A stretch of 64,000 bases of DNA. It comes from Tillandsia leiboldiana (lineage: Eukaryota; Streptophyta; Magnoliopsida; Poales; Bromeliaceae). Below the pieces are notes generated by a model. It was given only the letters and a program-made list of their open reading frames with translations. It made no database searches and was not told the DNA's origin. The translations under genes were made by a program, and so were the position numbers. Shown here in pieces: positions 1 to 11,320 of this stretch (the first letter of the stretch is position 1; every line of letters starts with the position of its first letter). The stretch is from NCBI GenBank assembly GCA_029204045.2, contig CM055065.1, positions 52,189,398-52,253,397 of the forward strand, in the 5' to 3' direction.

Positions 1-1336
1 AAAAATTTATTAATAATTTATATGTTTTAAAAAAAAATTATACATAATTTATTTATATTATAAAAAAAATTATATATATTAATAAAAAAAAATTAAAATA
101 TTTATTATTTCATGAATAAAAAAATATCGGCAATACGAATCCGTAATACATAGATTGCAAAGCACATAAATATTTTTGGAATTAAGTAAGTTACAATATA
201 GGAAAATACAAGGACTATACTACAATTTTTTTATCATTGAAAATGGAATCAATTGCTCATCAAATAATGGACAAGTACTGGGATGTGATTTGCTGGATAA
301 ACGTGCGTCGCTGCAGTTCACGCACGTGTTTGCTGCTTCTGCAGGAATCGCTTTAAATTTCGTGGAGTCAATGCAAAGTCAAGGAATCTAATTCTCTCTT
401 CTTTTCACCCCCCTTTTAATTGCACTAAAACGAGATTTTTGTTCCTTTATTTACTTTTTATTTTTTTTTTTCACTTTAACTTTTTTAGATCCTTCTTAGA
501 ATAAAATTTTGAAGTTTATTTAGATTTATACTGAAGTTTCTGCTATCACGAATCGAATAAAGAAACTGAGCCTGAAGTAGATTTTTTTACTGTTTCAACA
601 TTATTTATTTATTGTTATAATTTATGGATAAAAAACTATAAATTTTTTAAAAATCAAATAGATCTGCAAAGAAGTACGGTAAATTCAAATTTTTATATTT
701 TTTTTACGCTATAATATTTTTTTTTTTTGGTTTCGTAATATTGTAAAAATTTTTCAAATATCTTAAACTAATGTTAAGTTGTTATATATATTTTGCTTCC
801 TAACATTTTCAATACATTTCAACTCAAAAAAAGGAGGAGAAAAACTTTAAATAGAATATTTTGTGGTTTAAAATATATCACTTTAGTATTTTACAGTTTT
901 TTTTTTTTTTTCGTCAGCATATTCGTTAGTTTGATCTTCATATTAAAATATAAAATAAAAATTTTAGATAACCTGCATATGATTTATCGAAATTTTACTT
1001 TAATATTATGATGCTTTAACTTTCTTACTGATTTAACGAAAAAATTAATAAAAATAATAAAAAAATATGAAATTAAAAAGTACTAAAATAATATATTTTA
1101 AATCATAGGATATTAAAATGAAAAGGTAGCTATACCAAACGAGCATATGAAGGTTTTTCAGAAAAAAAATATAAATAAAAACCAAAAAAATTGTAGTTTT
1201 TGTTTGCTTTTGTTCCCAGTGTGATGGCCAAGTTGATGTATTTATATATGGCGGCGTAGCCACTCAGAATTGACTAGTAAGTAACAAGATAGAGAAAGAT
1301 AATAAATTATGCCATCACTGTTTGGACTATTCGTAT
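1..1336. other. AT-rich intergenic DNA, no gene seen
   Basis: The stretch is dominated by A/T runs and short low-complexity ORFs of about 70 codons with no recognisable motif. The only GC-richer patch, near 300-345, has repeated CACGCACGT/ACGTGCGT words but no supported coding potential. Confidence 0.6.
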
Positions 1337-1345
1337 GTCAATTTA

Positions 1346-1481
1346 GGGAAATACTACATGTACACCCCCAAAGGGGGTGTGCATCTCACACCCCCACCCA
1401 TCTATGGTGGGGGTGTGATGAGGGGTCACTTCATGTGACCCCTGATGCACACCCCCAAGGGGTGTACATGTAGCATTTCTC
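1346..1481. mobile_element. fold-back MITE with 9-bp target duplication (Mutator type)
   Basis: The 136-bp segment is almost wholly self-complementary. Its left end reads GAAATACTACATGTACACCC and the reverse complement of its right end reads GAAATGCTACATGTACACCC. Inside are further nested inverted repeats of CACACCCCC / GGGGGTGTG and GGGGTCAC / GTGACCCC. The flanks GTCAATTTA at 1337-1345 and 1482-1490 are identical, a 9-bp target-site duplication, which is the size made by Mutator-like transposases. No coding capacity is present, so it is non-autonomous. Related but more diverged elements with the same terminal words lie at 7438-7606 and 15764-15986. Confidence 0.75.
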
Positions 1482-1499
1482 GTCAATTTAATGTTCAAT

Positions 1500-2165
1500 T
1501 CGAAATGCGCTTTTTTTCGTAATATTTTCTTTTATTTTATTTTCTGTTTTTTAAAAATTTATATTTTGGCTTCTCGTAATTACGAAATTGTGCATTTACT
1601 CCACCGTCGTCAGCATTCCGTGAGTGAACCGTCAATTTCTTAGTGGATATATCGAAAATACCCTTCAAACCCCATCCCCTTTCCTGCCCCTTCACCGTTA
1701 GCCGGGGTAGCGCAGTCTTCATCGCCGCCGCCAATGGGAAGATGATGTCACACGCCGCTCCTTCCCGACCTCATCCACCTCCTCGAACTCCTCTTCCACT
1801 GGCCTCCTCCTCCGCCCCATCCTCCTCCTCGATCTCCGAATCGCAAATTGGCGTTGCCGCCGGAGTAGCCGTCTTCTCTGGCAGTGGCACTGTCAACGGA
1901 GGAGTTCGGGTCTCGGGCTATTAGAGAGAGAGTGACCATATTAGAGAGAGAGAAAGAGGGAGGAGAGAGGTGGCAATGGGAAGACGTCTGTTTTGTGAAT
2001 AGGGATAAGGGTATTATCGTCATTTTGTCTGTTCTGTTAACCCCGTTGCCCCCTAAAGATAATTCTGTAATTACGAAGCTGCAAAATATAGGTTTTTAAA
2101 AGATAGGGGGTAAAATAAAAAAACGGAATATTATAGTGGGGTTTTCTATAATTTAGTCTAAAATT
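1500..2165. mobile_element. long-TIR Mutator-like element with GC-rich cargo (Pack-MULE-like)
   Basis: Roughly 1510-1680 and the reverse complement of 1990-2150 align imperfectly over about 150 bp, with shared words such as TTTTTAAAAA, CTATATTTTG-like text, CGTAATTAC.GAATT and AATACCCTT. Between the arms lies a GC-rich segment (about 1680-1960) rich in CTCCTC and GCCGCC that contrasts sharply with the AT-rich surroundings. Long degenerate TIRs around a GC-rich core fit a Mutator-like element that captured a host gene fragment. The fragment's parent gene is not recognised and a clean 9-bp duplication was not found. Confidence 0.5.
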
Positions 2166-2465
2166 ATATTATAGTGATATTTATAAATATTTTTAAAATT
2201 TTAAAAAATACTGTCAAAAAAAATACCGACGCTTATTATTAGTGTCGCTATATATATAGTCGTCAAGGTATATAACGATACATTACTATAATATATTCTA
2301 AAAATATGTCGCTATAATCTAATTTTAAATATAGATAGAATATAAATCGAACATTTATAAAAAAATGTTCTAAAAATATGTCGCTACAATCTAATTTTGT
2401 TGCAGTGTTGAGATTGATATGTGAGCATAAGTTAAATATTTTAGTTCGAAATTTTAGTGAACTGA

Positions 2466-3430
<965 letters not shown>

Positions 3431-3444
3431 ATAATTTATATTAG

Positions 3445-3628
3445 GCGTGGCAATCAAGCTCGCTGTTTGCGAGCCAGTTCGTGTTCGGCTCGAAATGAGT
3501 TTGAGATCGAATCGCTCGTTTAGTAAACGAGCCGAATTTTTCAACTCGTTTAATAAACAAGCCGAACACGAGCTAGGATTAGCTCGTTCGTGTTCGGCTC
3601 GATAACCGCTCGAATATATATATATATA
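3445..3628. repeat. fold-back repeat of GCTCGTGTTCGGCTCG words, copy 1
   Basis: This segment is built from direct and inverted copies of the word AGCTCGTGTTCGGCTCG and its complement CGAGCCGAACACGAGCT, so it can fold on itself. It ends in a short (TA)n run at about 3615-3629. Copy 2 follows at 3735-3961 with the same build and a longer (TA)n tail, suggesting a repeated mobile unit that ends at TA microsatellites. Confidence 0.6.
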
Positions 3629-3734
3629 TCACTATTTAGATTTTAAGTCATTAATTTTTTATGAATTTTAATTATTAGATTAAAATTTTAATTTTTAAAT
3701 TTTTTTTAAAAATTTATACCTAATAGTAGAAATG

Positions 3735-3908
3735 GAAATCAAACTTCTTGTTCGCGAGCCAGCTCGTGTTCGGCTCGTTAATAAACCAGCCGAACGCGAG
3801 CCGAAATTTTTAGCTCGATATTTAAACGAGCCAACTCGTATTCGGCTCGAAAATGAGCCGAACACGAACCGACTCCAGCTCGCTCGTGTTCGGTTTGTTG
3901 ACATCCCT

Positions 3909-3961
<53 letters not shown>
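3735..3961. repeat. fold-back repeat copy 2 ending in (TA)n
   Basis: At least six GCTCG..TTCGGCTCG-type words occur in both orientations between 3750 and 3900, followed by about 25 TA units at 3911-3961. The 81-codon ORF across it is a by-product of the repeats and is not called as a gene. Confidence 0.6.
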
Positions 3962-3965
<4 letters not shown>

Positions 3966-4468
3966 AAAGTTGCTTAGCGTGTTCACACTTCACAACGTTA
4001 CAAATGTGCTCCCCAATTTTAAAACTTGTTAATTATTGTATAATACAATTGTTTTTTTTAGATATTTTGATTTCTCACAAGATCAGTTTTTTATATTTTA
4101 TTAGTGAATTCGAAGATTCTGCATGAAGAAAATAAGATCATGAAGTAATGGCAGGAGACATCGGCGTATACGTCGGGATTATTAATCCAGCTCGCAGAAA
4201 GATACCAAGCTGAAGATCTCCACGAGCACGTCGAGGAGTCAAATGGAAAGTTTGTCAGTTTTTTTTTTATTTGTCAATCGATCTGACTTCGTCAATACTC
4301 ATTTATACGATGTCGGACATCACATCGATCGATATAATTTTTTTTTTTTAAATAAATATTATTTATAAATTTGTATTCTATTGACACTCATGAATTTGCT
4401 CGTATTACGCATTCAAAAGAATTTAAATTTTTCGATATCTAGGTATGCGACAGATTCATTCGGATACG

Positions 4469-4933
4469 TGTAACGACCCGGCCCACTAGCAATAATAACT
4501 CGTTGGGTCCAAACCACAGCCCAAAATGCTTAAGCCCAGTTATTATTACTGGTGTCCATGCCTCATATAAATCCAATCACAAATCCATCCACATCCGATG
4601 TGGGGGGCGTCACAGACATCCCCCGTTTAGGCCTGACGTCCTCGTCAGCCCAAACACACACACACAAGCCCAAGATCACCAGGCGATGTGAGACTCGTCT
4701 CGCTAGCCCTGTCATCTAGACCCAGACTCAGCCGAGACTCGCCACACACTTCCGGCTGGTTATTGGCTCTGATACCAAATGTAACGACCCGGCCCACTAG
4801 CAACAATAACTCGTTGGGCCCAAACCACAGCCCAAAATGCTTAAGCCCAGTTATTATTACTAGTGTCCAAGTCTCATATAAACCCAATCACAAATCCATC
4901 CACATCCGATGTGGGACTATTGGGGGCGTCACA
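4469..4933 (-). mobile_element. minus-oriented TRIM unit (LTR-internal-LTR)
   Basis: LTRs at 4469-4614 and 4780-4933 enclose about 165 bp of non-coding internal DNA that has the primer-binding complement (GGCTCTGATACCAAA) next to the LTR at 4780. No gag or pol is present, as is usual for TRIMs. A partial second internal region continues at 4934-5070. Confidence 0.75.
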
Positions 4934-5070
4934 GACTCCCCCCGTTTAGGCCTGACGTCCTCGTCAGCCCAAACACACACACACAAGCCCAAGATCACCG
5001 GGCGATGTGAGACTCGTCTCGCTAGCCTGTCATCTAGACCCAGACTCAGCCGAGACTCGCCACACACTTC

Positions 5071-5420
5071 AAAACTGTCTAATTTACAGTTTTCACGCTT
5101 CTCGAGATTCCAGAGTCGTCAAACAGAATTTTCGACTGCGCCATTGCGTCCAGAACATCGAAAATAGCTAGAATTGACTACTCGAATCACTATATTAGGA
5201 GTCCAGAACATCGAAAATACCTAGAGGCCATGTTTAAGCTTCCCATCATTTTATTTTTTGGCCCAGTAGTTCTCCGTTGTTGGCCTCATATCTTGCACCC
5301 GAAATACCCATTGCGGGCTTATCTCCGGCCGCCGCCGCCTCCGGCCACCGGGGCTCGACCCCACATGAACCCGACAGCCTCTGGGACCCTCAGAACACTG
5401 ATGCTCACCCATGTTTGCAG
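5071..5420. other. unique spacer captured between the inverted TRIMs
   Basis: The 350-bp insert has no similarity to the TRIM arms. It contains a direct repeat of GTCCAGAACATCGAAAATA (about 5149 and 5201) and a GC-rich patch near 5320-5370. It joins the left TRIM at the word CACACACTTC and the right TRIM at CCTAAACGG, so it replaces TRIM internal sequence. Its origin, a larger retrotransposon leader or host DNA, is not recognised. Confidence 0.5.
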
Positions 5421-5437
5421 CCTAAACGGGGGGAGTC

Positions 5438-6045
5438 TGTGACGCCCCCAATAGTCCCACATCGGATGTGGATGGATTTGTGATTGGGTTTATATGAGAC
5501 TTGGACACTAGTAATAATAACTGGGCTTAAGCATTTTGGGCTGTGGTTTGGGCCCAACGAGTTATTGTTGCTAGTGGGCCGGGTCGTTACATTTGGTATC
5601 AGAGCCAATAACCAGCCGGAAGTGTGTGGCGAGTCTCGGCTGAGTCTGGGTCTAGATGACAGGGCTAGCGAGACGAGTCTCACATCGCCTGGTGATCTTG
5701 GGCTTGTGTGTGTGTGTTTGGGCTGACGAGGACGTCAGGCCTAAACGGCAGCCGGAAGTGTGTGGCGAGTCTCGGCTGAGTCTGGGTCTAGATGACAGGC
5801 TAGCGAGACGAGTCTCACATCGCCCGGTGATCTTGGGCTTGTGTGTGTGTGTTTGGGCTGACGAGGACGTCAGGCCTAAACGGGGGGAGTCTGTGACGCC
5901 CCCAATAGTCCCACATCGGATGTGGATGGATTTGTGATTGGGTTTATATGAGACTTGGACACTAGTAATAATAACTGGGCTTAAGCATTTTGGGCTGTGG
6001 TTTGGGCCCAACGAGTTATTGTTGCTAGTGGGCCGGGTCGTTACA
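5438..6045 (+). mobile_element. plus-oriented TRIM unit with internal tandem duplication
   Basis: Two identical 154-bp LTRs (5438-5591, 5892-6045) flank about 300 bp of internal DNA. The internal region holds a near-exact tandem duplication: about 5617-5748 is repeated at about 5749-5882. Identical LTRs indicate recent activity or recent gene conversion. The element encodes nothing and would need proteins from an autonomous LTR element. Confidence 0.8.
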
Positions 6046-6249
6046 ATACGTGTTGGATATAAATAAATAATTTAATTTTTCTATTAATGTGTTGAGCGGA
6101 AAAAATATATTCTTATGAGCAATTTCGTATTCCAAATAATTAATATCTAATGTACCTTTCTATCGTATTCCTATTTTTTGCTATTAATCAAATATTTATT
6201 GTTTGTGTCAATTTGTAGGACCTATTATCTGTCATTCTCTTAATTCCTA

Positions 6250-7360
6250 ATTGGATACAAAATTCTCAATTGATAACAATTTGTGAAATTATGTCTCGAA
6301 TAATTTGGTTGCTTCCTCGCGCACGGTAGACTTTTGTCAAAAAGGATACTAGTCCCATGACAAATGATATGTATATTTTATTAGTGAATTTGTATATTCA
6401 AATAATATTTTAAATTACTCATACAAAATTATTAAATTATTTTAATTATTTATATCATTATATCAACCAACTATAAAAATACAACTCATAGTTCAGTAGC
6501 TCAAGATTCTTCCGTTTAGGTCTGACGTCCTCGTCAGCCCCCCCACACACAACAGCTTAAGATCATTAGGTGATTTGAGACTTATCTCGTTAGCTCCGTC
6601 ATCTAGATTCAGACACAACTGAGACTCGTTATACACTTTCGGCTGGTTATTGGTTTCGATACCAAATGTAATGATCTGATCCACTAGCGATAATAATTTA
6701 TTAGGTCCATACCACAGCCCAAATGATTAAATCTAGTTATTATATATTACTAGTGTCCATATCTTATATATACCGAAATACATTCATATTTCTATCCAAT
6801 ATGAAACTATTGGGTGTCAATATTTTAAAAATTTTGTGCCATTTCAATAGACCCACTCTTTTTGTGTTTTTGAATTACTATTTACCATATATCTCTATGT
6901 AAACATCCTTGTTTTCTTAATTATTTAATTTAAAAGTTCGGCTACTATATTATTGGTAGCATGGAGGTTTTTGTACTATTAAATTATTTTTAATGATGCG
7001 GTTTTAAAATCGACAATGGAAATTTTTAAACTTAATTTATAATATTAAAAATATATAAAAAGCAACTTTTATAATTTTTTAATATTATTTATACATTAAA
7101 TGACTGTTCTAAAAATGAACAACTAAAAATAAAAACCACATAAAAACTAATAATATAAAACTTCAATTTCATATCAGAAATTAATTCTGATCTTGCTCTA
7201 AATAGTGAAGAAATTTTTTTTTTTATTAAAATTTTATCAAATTTAAATTATTCTATACCGTTAATCGACTATTAAAATTATTAATTTTAAACTCTTTTAA
7301 TCACTAATCAAACAATATTAGTTGAAAAAATATAAAATTTATTTTTTAAATATTTTCAGT
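6250..7360. repeat. segmental duplication, copy 1
   Basis: This segment aligns with about 9970-11320 through shared text such as CTCAATTGATAACAATTTGT, GATACTAGTCCCATGACAAA and TTCGGCTA near the end. Both copies carry a TRIM relic at the matching place, so the TRIM inserted before the duplication. Confidence 0.7.
6508..6823 (-). mobile_element. decayed TRIM relic
   Basis: Internal region (about 6508-6667) and one LTR (about 6668-6823) of the same family as 4469-6045, in minus orientation, with many C-to-T type changes. The primer-binding complement is still readable as TCGATACCAAATGTAA. The other LTR is missing compared with the sister copy at 10.4-10.8 kb. Confidence 0.7.
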
Positions 7361-7437
7361 AGTCAGATTTTTTAATCCAATCTAATTTTAAATGTCCTCG
7401 TATCTCTCTCTCTCTCTCTCTAGATATGGTTTTTTTT

Positions 7438-7606
7438 GAGCTATGCTACTTGTACACTTCATTTGGGAGGTACATTCTATATCTAGCTCATCTTAGGATG
7501 GGTATTCATCCACTCGTCACTTCGAAGTAACGAGTAGAATCCATTCCACCCTAGAATGGATGGAGTGTAAGATGTACATCCCATTTGGAATTTACATTTA
7601 GCTTTT
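7438..7606. mobile_element. MITE related to the 1346-1481 fold-back
   Basis: Begins GAGCTATGCTACTTGTACAC and ends with ATTTACATTTAGC, an imperfect inverted repeat. The centre has CACTCGTCACTTCGAAGTAACGAGT, itself palindromic, also found at 15764-15986. Boundaries are approximate because they run into poly-T. Confidence 0.55.
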
Positions 7607-7629
7607 TCTTTTTTTTTTATTGGGCTTTT

Positions 7630-8222
7630 TTTAAAAATAGTCATTTAAAAATTTTTATTTTTAAAAATAATCTTATAAAATTTGTAATTACAAAATTGAC
7701 TTAATGGATGCCACTTGTGCGCTACGCGTGTCCGTCACGTGAGCGAGTGAGACGGACGTGAAATGAGTTGAACACGAGGAATGGTTCCCCGTGTTCTTGC
7801 CTACACCATCAGCCCACTAAAATTTAAAAAAAAATCTCAACTTATACAATTTAAAAGAAGGTCGAAGAAAAAAGAAGAGGTCTAGTTGGGCTCTGCGGAA
7901 GGGGGCGGTGACGGCGGCGAGTGCGGAGAGAGAGAGAGAGAGAGAAATCTAGTGGGAGAGAAAGAGCAGAGAGAGGTCAAAGAAAGAAGCAGAAGAAAGG
8001 GAGGCTCGAGCCTGTATAAGGGTTTGAACACGAAAAATTATTTTTCGTATTTGAACACGGAGAACAATTTTTTGTGTTCAACTCATTCCACGTCTTCCTC
8101 ATCCGCTTACGTGACGCACACACGTGGCATACAGATGACACTTATAGAGCCAACTTTATAATTATAATTTTTGTAGGATAATTTTAAAAAATAAAAATTT
8201 TAAGAGAACTATTTTTTTAATT
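7630..8222. mobile_element. long-TIR Mutator-like element, second copy type
   Basis: About 7632-7810 is matched by the reverse complement of about 8040-8220, an imperfect inverted repeat of roughly 180 bp with shared words TTTTTATTTTT, TAATTA.AAA.TTG, GCGTCACGT and AATGAGTTGAACAC. The middle (7880-8020) is GC-rich, starting with GGCTCTGCGGAAGGGGGCGG and a (GA)n run. The TIR word TGTAATTACAAAATTG resembles CGTAATTACGAAATTG in the element at 1500-2165, so the two may be related. The 91-codon ORF inside is not convincing as a gene. Confidence 0.55.
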
Positions 8223-8382
8223 TTTTTTTATTTAATCCAATCTAATTATGAATGTCCTTTCTGAATATGCCCATAAGAATTTGTCTGTTTATCATGAATG
8301 ATTGATTTAAATACAATGAAAGGTTTGGTACATGAAGTTTTGCATATTAATTATGAAAATAAAAGTTCTGACAATAAAAATT

Positions 8383-9035
8383 ATGTAACCCGGGACTTGA
8401 AAGCGACCACACCTAATCTGATCCTTACAAACAGTAAAGATGAATTTTTTTGACGTTGGACCAATTCTAGACTTTTCTCAGTTAAGTCTACGTATCGTTT
8501 CTTATAAGATAGGGGGTAGTCGACGACCGTTTCAACAAACTTTGGAGCATTAAACTGTCGCTGAAAGTTAAAATTTTCGTTTGGCTAGTCCTTCGAAGGA
8601 GGGTCCTGACTAGGGACATTTTACAGAAAAGAAACTGGATCGGGCCCAGCTGCTGCGCCATCTGCCTAGGCCCCGAGGAAACAGCTGATCACCTCTTCGT
8701 CTCCTGCACCTGTGCTAAAACGTTACTGGAGGCCTTGCTGCCTAATAAATTGGAAATCCGTAACTGTCCATCCGTCGATAGGCTGTGGGAGGTGAGCTCT
8801 CACAAGAGGGGGGCCTGGGGCAGAAGGACCCTAACCACCATCGCAACCACCTGGTGGATGGTTTGGCTGGAAAGAAACAGAAGAGTCTTCGAAAATAAGA
8901 ATCGTAGCCTAGGTGATATCCTCGCCGAAATCAAACTCTTCCGTTCGATCTGGACTAGATTCTGCGCCTAGGCTGACCCCGGTTTTTTTTTTTAGACAAT
9001 GGAGCTTTTTTTTATAGACAATGAAGCAGCCGGGC

Positions 9036-9078
<43 letters not shown>

Positions 9079-9083
9079 GAAAT
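8383..9083 (+). mobile_element. 5'-truncated LINE
   Basis: The segment encodes, with frameshifts, only the end of a LINE ORF2. It matches the last ~190 residues of the LINE at 59.8-64 kb, including the zinc-binding reverse-transcriptase-associated (zf-RVT) region and a tryptophan-rich tail around WWMVWLERNRRVFE at 8850-8895. It ends in about 35 A at 9039-9073. Candidate target duplications are TTCTGACAATAAAAATT (8366-8382) and TTCTGACAACAAAATTT (9084-9100), 15 of 17 matching. It is dead. Confidence 0.85.
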
Positions 9084-9969
9084 TTCTGACAACAAAATTT
9101 AAAAGATGTGGGACCGTTGCTTCCAAACCATCTCTAACGTTTTGGTTCACTTTGTCAAGTCAATTCGATCCACTAAATGAAAAAGGGTGAGTAAACAAAG
9201 AGAGGACTCATGACTCTACTTAATAATGAAAAAGGGTGTTACATTATTTGGATATTTTATTATCGGTGTACATTTTATAATTGCATGTGTACCCCTGAAA
9301 TATGATGAAATATCTGATTTACCTTTTTTATTTTTTTCTTTCCAATATATCCCTAATACGTTCCACCTTTTTTCTGATATACCCCTATTTTGAGGGTATA
9401 TTTGAAAGAATTTGAATTTTTAGAAGGATATATTAGAGAGCAGATTTTTTAAGGGATAAATATGAAAGTTAGGAACTTAATAGGGGTATATAGGCAATTG
9501 CCCCTATCAAATATTATTATTAAATTTATCTTTTTAATTATTTTTATTTTTTAAATTATATTATTATACCAATCAGATCATTTTTTATAATCTTAATTTA
9601 TTCACCTGCATCACGAATTTCTTTTAACTAAAATTTTCTCGCGTTGGTTAAGTTTGTCGAGTCAATCTATTTGAGGAAGTCATGAGTTCTTGTGATCTAC
9701 TAAAGAAAAAGAGAGAGAGAGAGAGAGAGTGAGAGAGAAAAGATCCACAAAAAATAAAATATAATACTACATATACATTCCAAAAAAGAGGACTTTAATT
9801 TTGATTGATAATGATTGAGTGTGTAAATATCTAGACGTTGTTGTATTATATTATCTGTATTTTGTTTGTTCTATTATATATGTACATTTTATATTTTATT
9901 ATTTAAATTTTTAAATTTTTTTTAAAATTTTTAATTTGGCCAATGATATTTTAAACTTTTTATATTAAT

Positions 9970-11320
9970 CGATACAAAATCCTCAATTGATAACAATTTG
10001 TGAAATTATATTTCAGAATAATTTGGTTTGTTCGTCGTGTAGATGGTAAACGAATACCACGCGGACTTTTCGTCAAAAGAATACTAGTCCCATGACAAAT
10101 GATATATATATTTTATTAGTGAATTTACATATTCAAATAATATTTTAAATTACATAGATGAAATTATTAAATATTTTTAATTATTTATATTAATATATCA
10201 ACAAACTATAGAAATACAACTCATAATTGAGATAATTTTATATTTCATAATTATTAAAAATGATCTAATCAACTGATTCCAAGGATATGAAATTACTTAA
10301 TCTTTCCATAGGGTTGGGATTGCAATTGGGATGGTAACGATTCGATCTGCTAGTAAGTAATAATAAATTAATTACTTAATCTATCTAGAGGATTGGGATT
10401 GTAAAAGATTATTATAATAATTCGATTCATGAGTAATAATAAATCGTTGAGCCCAGTTACTATTATTAGTATTTATATCATATATATGAAACTATTAGGG
10501 TGTCATAAATTTTTTCCGTTTAGACATGATGTTATCGTCAGCCCAAACACACACAGCAGTCCAAGATCATTTCATGATGTGTGACTTGTCTCACTAGTGC
10601 TGTCATCTAGACTCAGATTCAGTCAAGACTCGTCACATATTTTCGGATGGTTATTGGCTCCGATACCAAATATAACAATCCGACCCACTAGCAGTAATAA
10701 CTCGTTGGGCCTACACCGCAGCTCAAAATAGTTAAGTCCGATTATTATTACTAGTATCCATATCTTATAAATATCAAAACACATTCATATTTTCATCTAG
10801 TGTGAAACTATTATGACGTTACTATTTTAAAAATTATGTGCCGTTTCAGTAGACTCACTTTTTTTGTGTTTCTGAGTTACTGTTTACCATATGTCTCTAT
10901 GTAAAGAGCATCGTTTTCTTAATTATTTAATTCAAAAGTTCGGCTATTATTCTATTGGTAGTACGAAGGTCTTTATATTAAATTATTTTTACTAATGCGG
11001 TTTTAAAATCAACGATCGAAATATTTAAACTTGATTTATAATATTAAAAATATATAAAAAATAATTTTTATAATTTTTTGATATTATTTATATATTAAAT
11101 GACTATTCTAAAAATGAACAACTAAAATAAAACATAATAAAAACTAATAATATAAAACTTCAATTTCATTGTTATTAAAATTTTAATTATCAAATTTGAA
11201 TTATTATTCTGCATCGTGTTAATTGATTATTAAAATTATTAATTTTGAAGTCTTTTGATCACTAATCAAATAATATTAAAAAAATATAAAATTTACTTTG
11301 TAAATATTTTTAATAACATG
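9970..11320. repeat. segmental duplication, copy 2
   Basis: Sister of 6250-7360. Flanking words are also repeated nearby: AACAAAGAGAGGACTC-like text at 9195 and 11388, and GGTTAAGTTTGTCGAGTCAA-like text at 9647, 11655 and 11950, so the whole 9.2-12.0 kb region grew by repeated local duplication. No gene is seen in it. Confidence 0.65.
10405..10825 (-). mobile_element. decayed TRIM relic with both LTRs
   Basis: LTR remnants at about 10405-10516 and 10669-10825 enclose an internal region with CCGTTTAGACATGATGTTAT and the primer-site complement GGCTCCGATACCAAATATAA. Same family and orientation as 6508-6823, but more complete. Confidence 0.65.

Larger units (their letters stand above)
4469..6045. 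mobile_element. compound element of two inverted TRIM retrotransposons with 5-bp target duplication
   Basis: Four LTRs are present: 4469-4614 and 4780-4933 in minus orientation, 5438-5591 and 5892-6045 in plus orientation. The intact LTR is 154 bp, starts TGTGACGCC and ends GTCGTTACA. The three LTRs at 4780, 5438 and 5892 are identical; the leftmost has several substitutions and an 8-bp deletion. A tRNA-iMet-type primer site (TTTGGTATCAGAGCC) follows the LTR at 5592 and a purine tract (ACGGGGGGAG) precedes the LTRs at 5438 and 5892. The whole 1577-bp block is flanked by ATACG at 4464-4468 and 6046-6050. Both outer ends are the same LTR end, so the entire palindromic block looks like one insertion. 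Confidence 0.75.

Noticed and set aside
176..391. 71-codon ORF near the left edge
   Set aside because: No start context, splice or domain support; composition is like the surrounding AT-rich DNA.
4503..6011. Several 80-160-codon ORFs
   Set aside because: All lie in the TRIM LTRs and internal repeats and recur with each copy; TRIMs are non-coding.
4469..6045. Cassandra-type TRIM with a 5S rRNA promoter
   Set aside because: No 5S internal promoter motif is seen in the 154-bp LTR, so it is another TRIM family.
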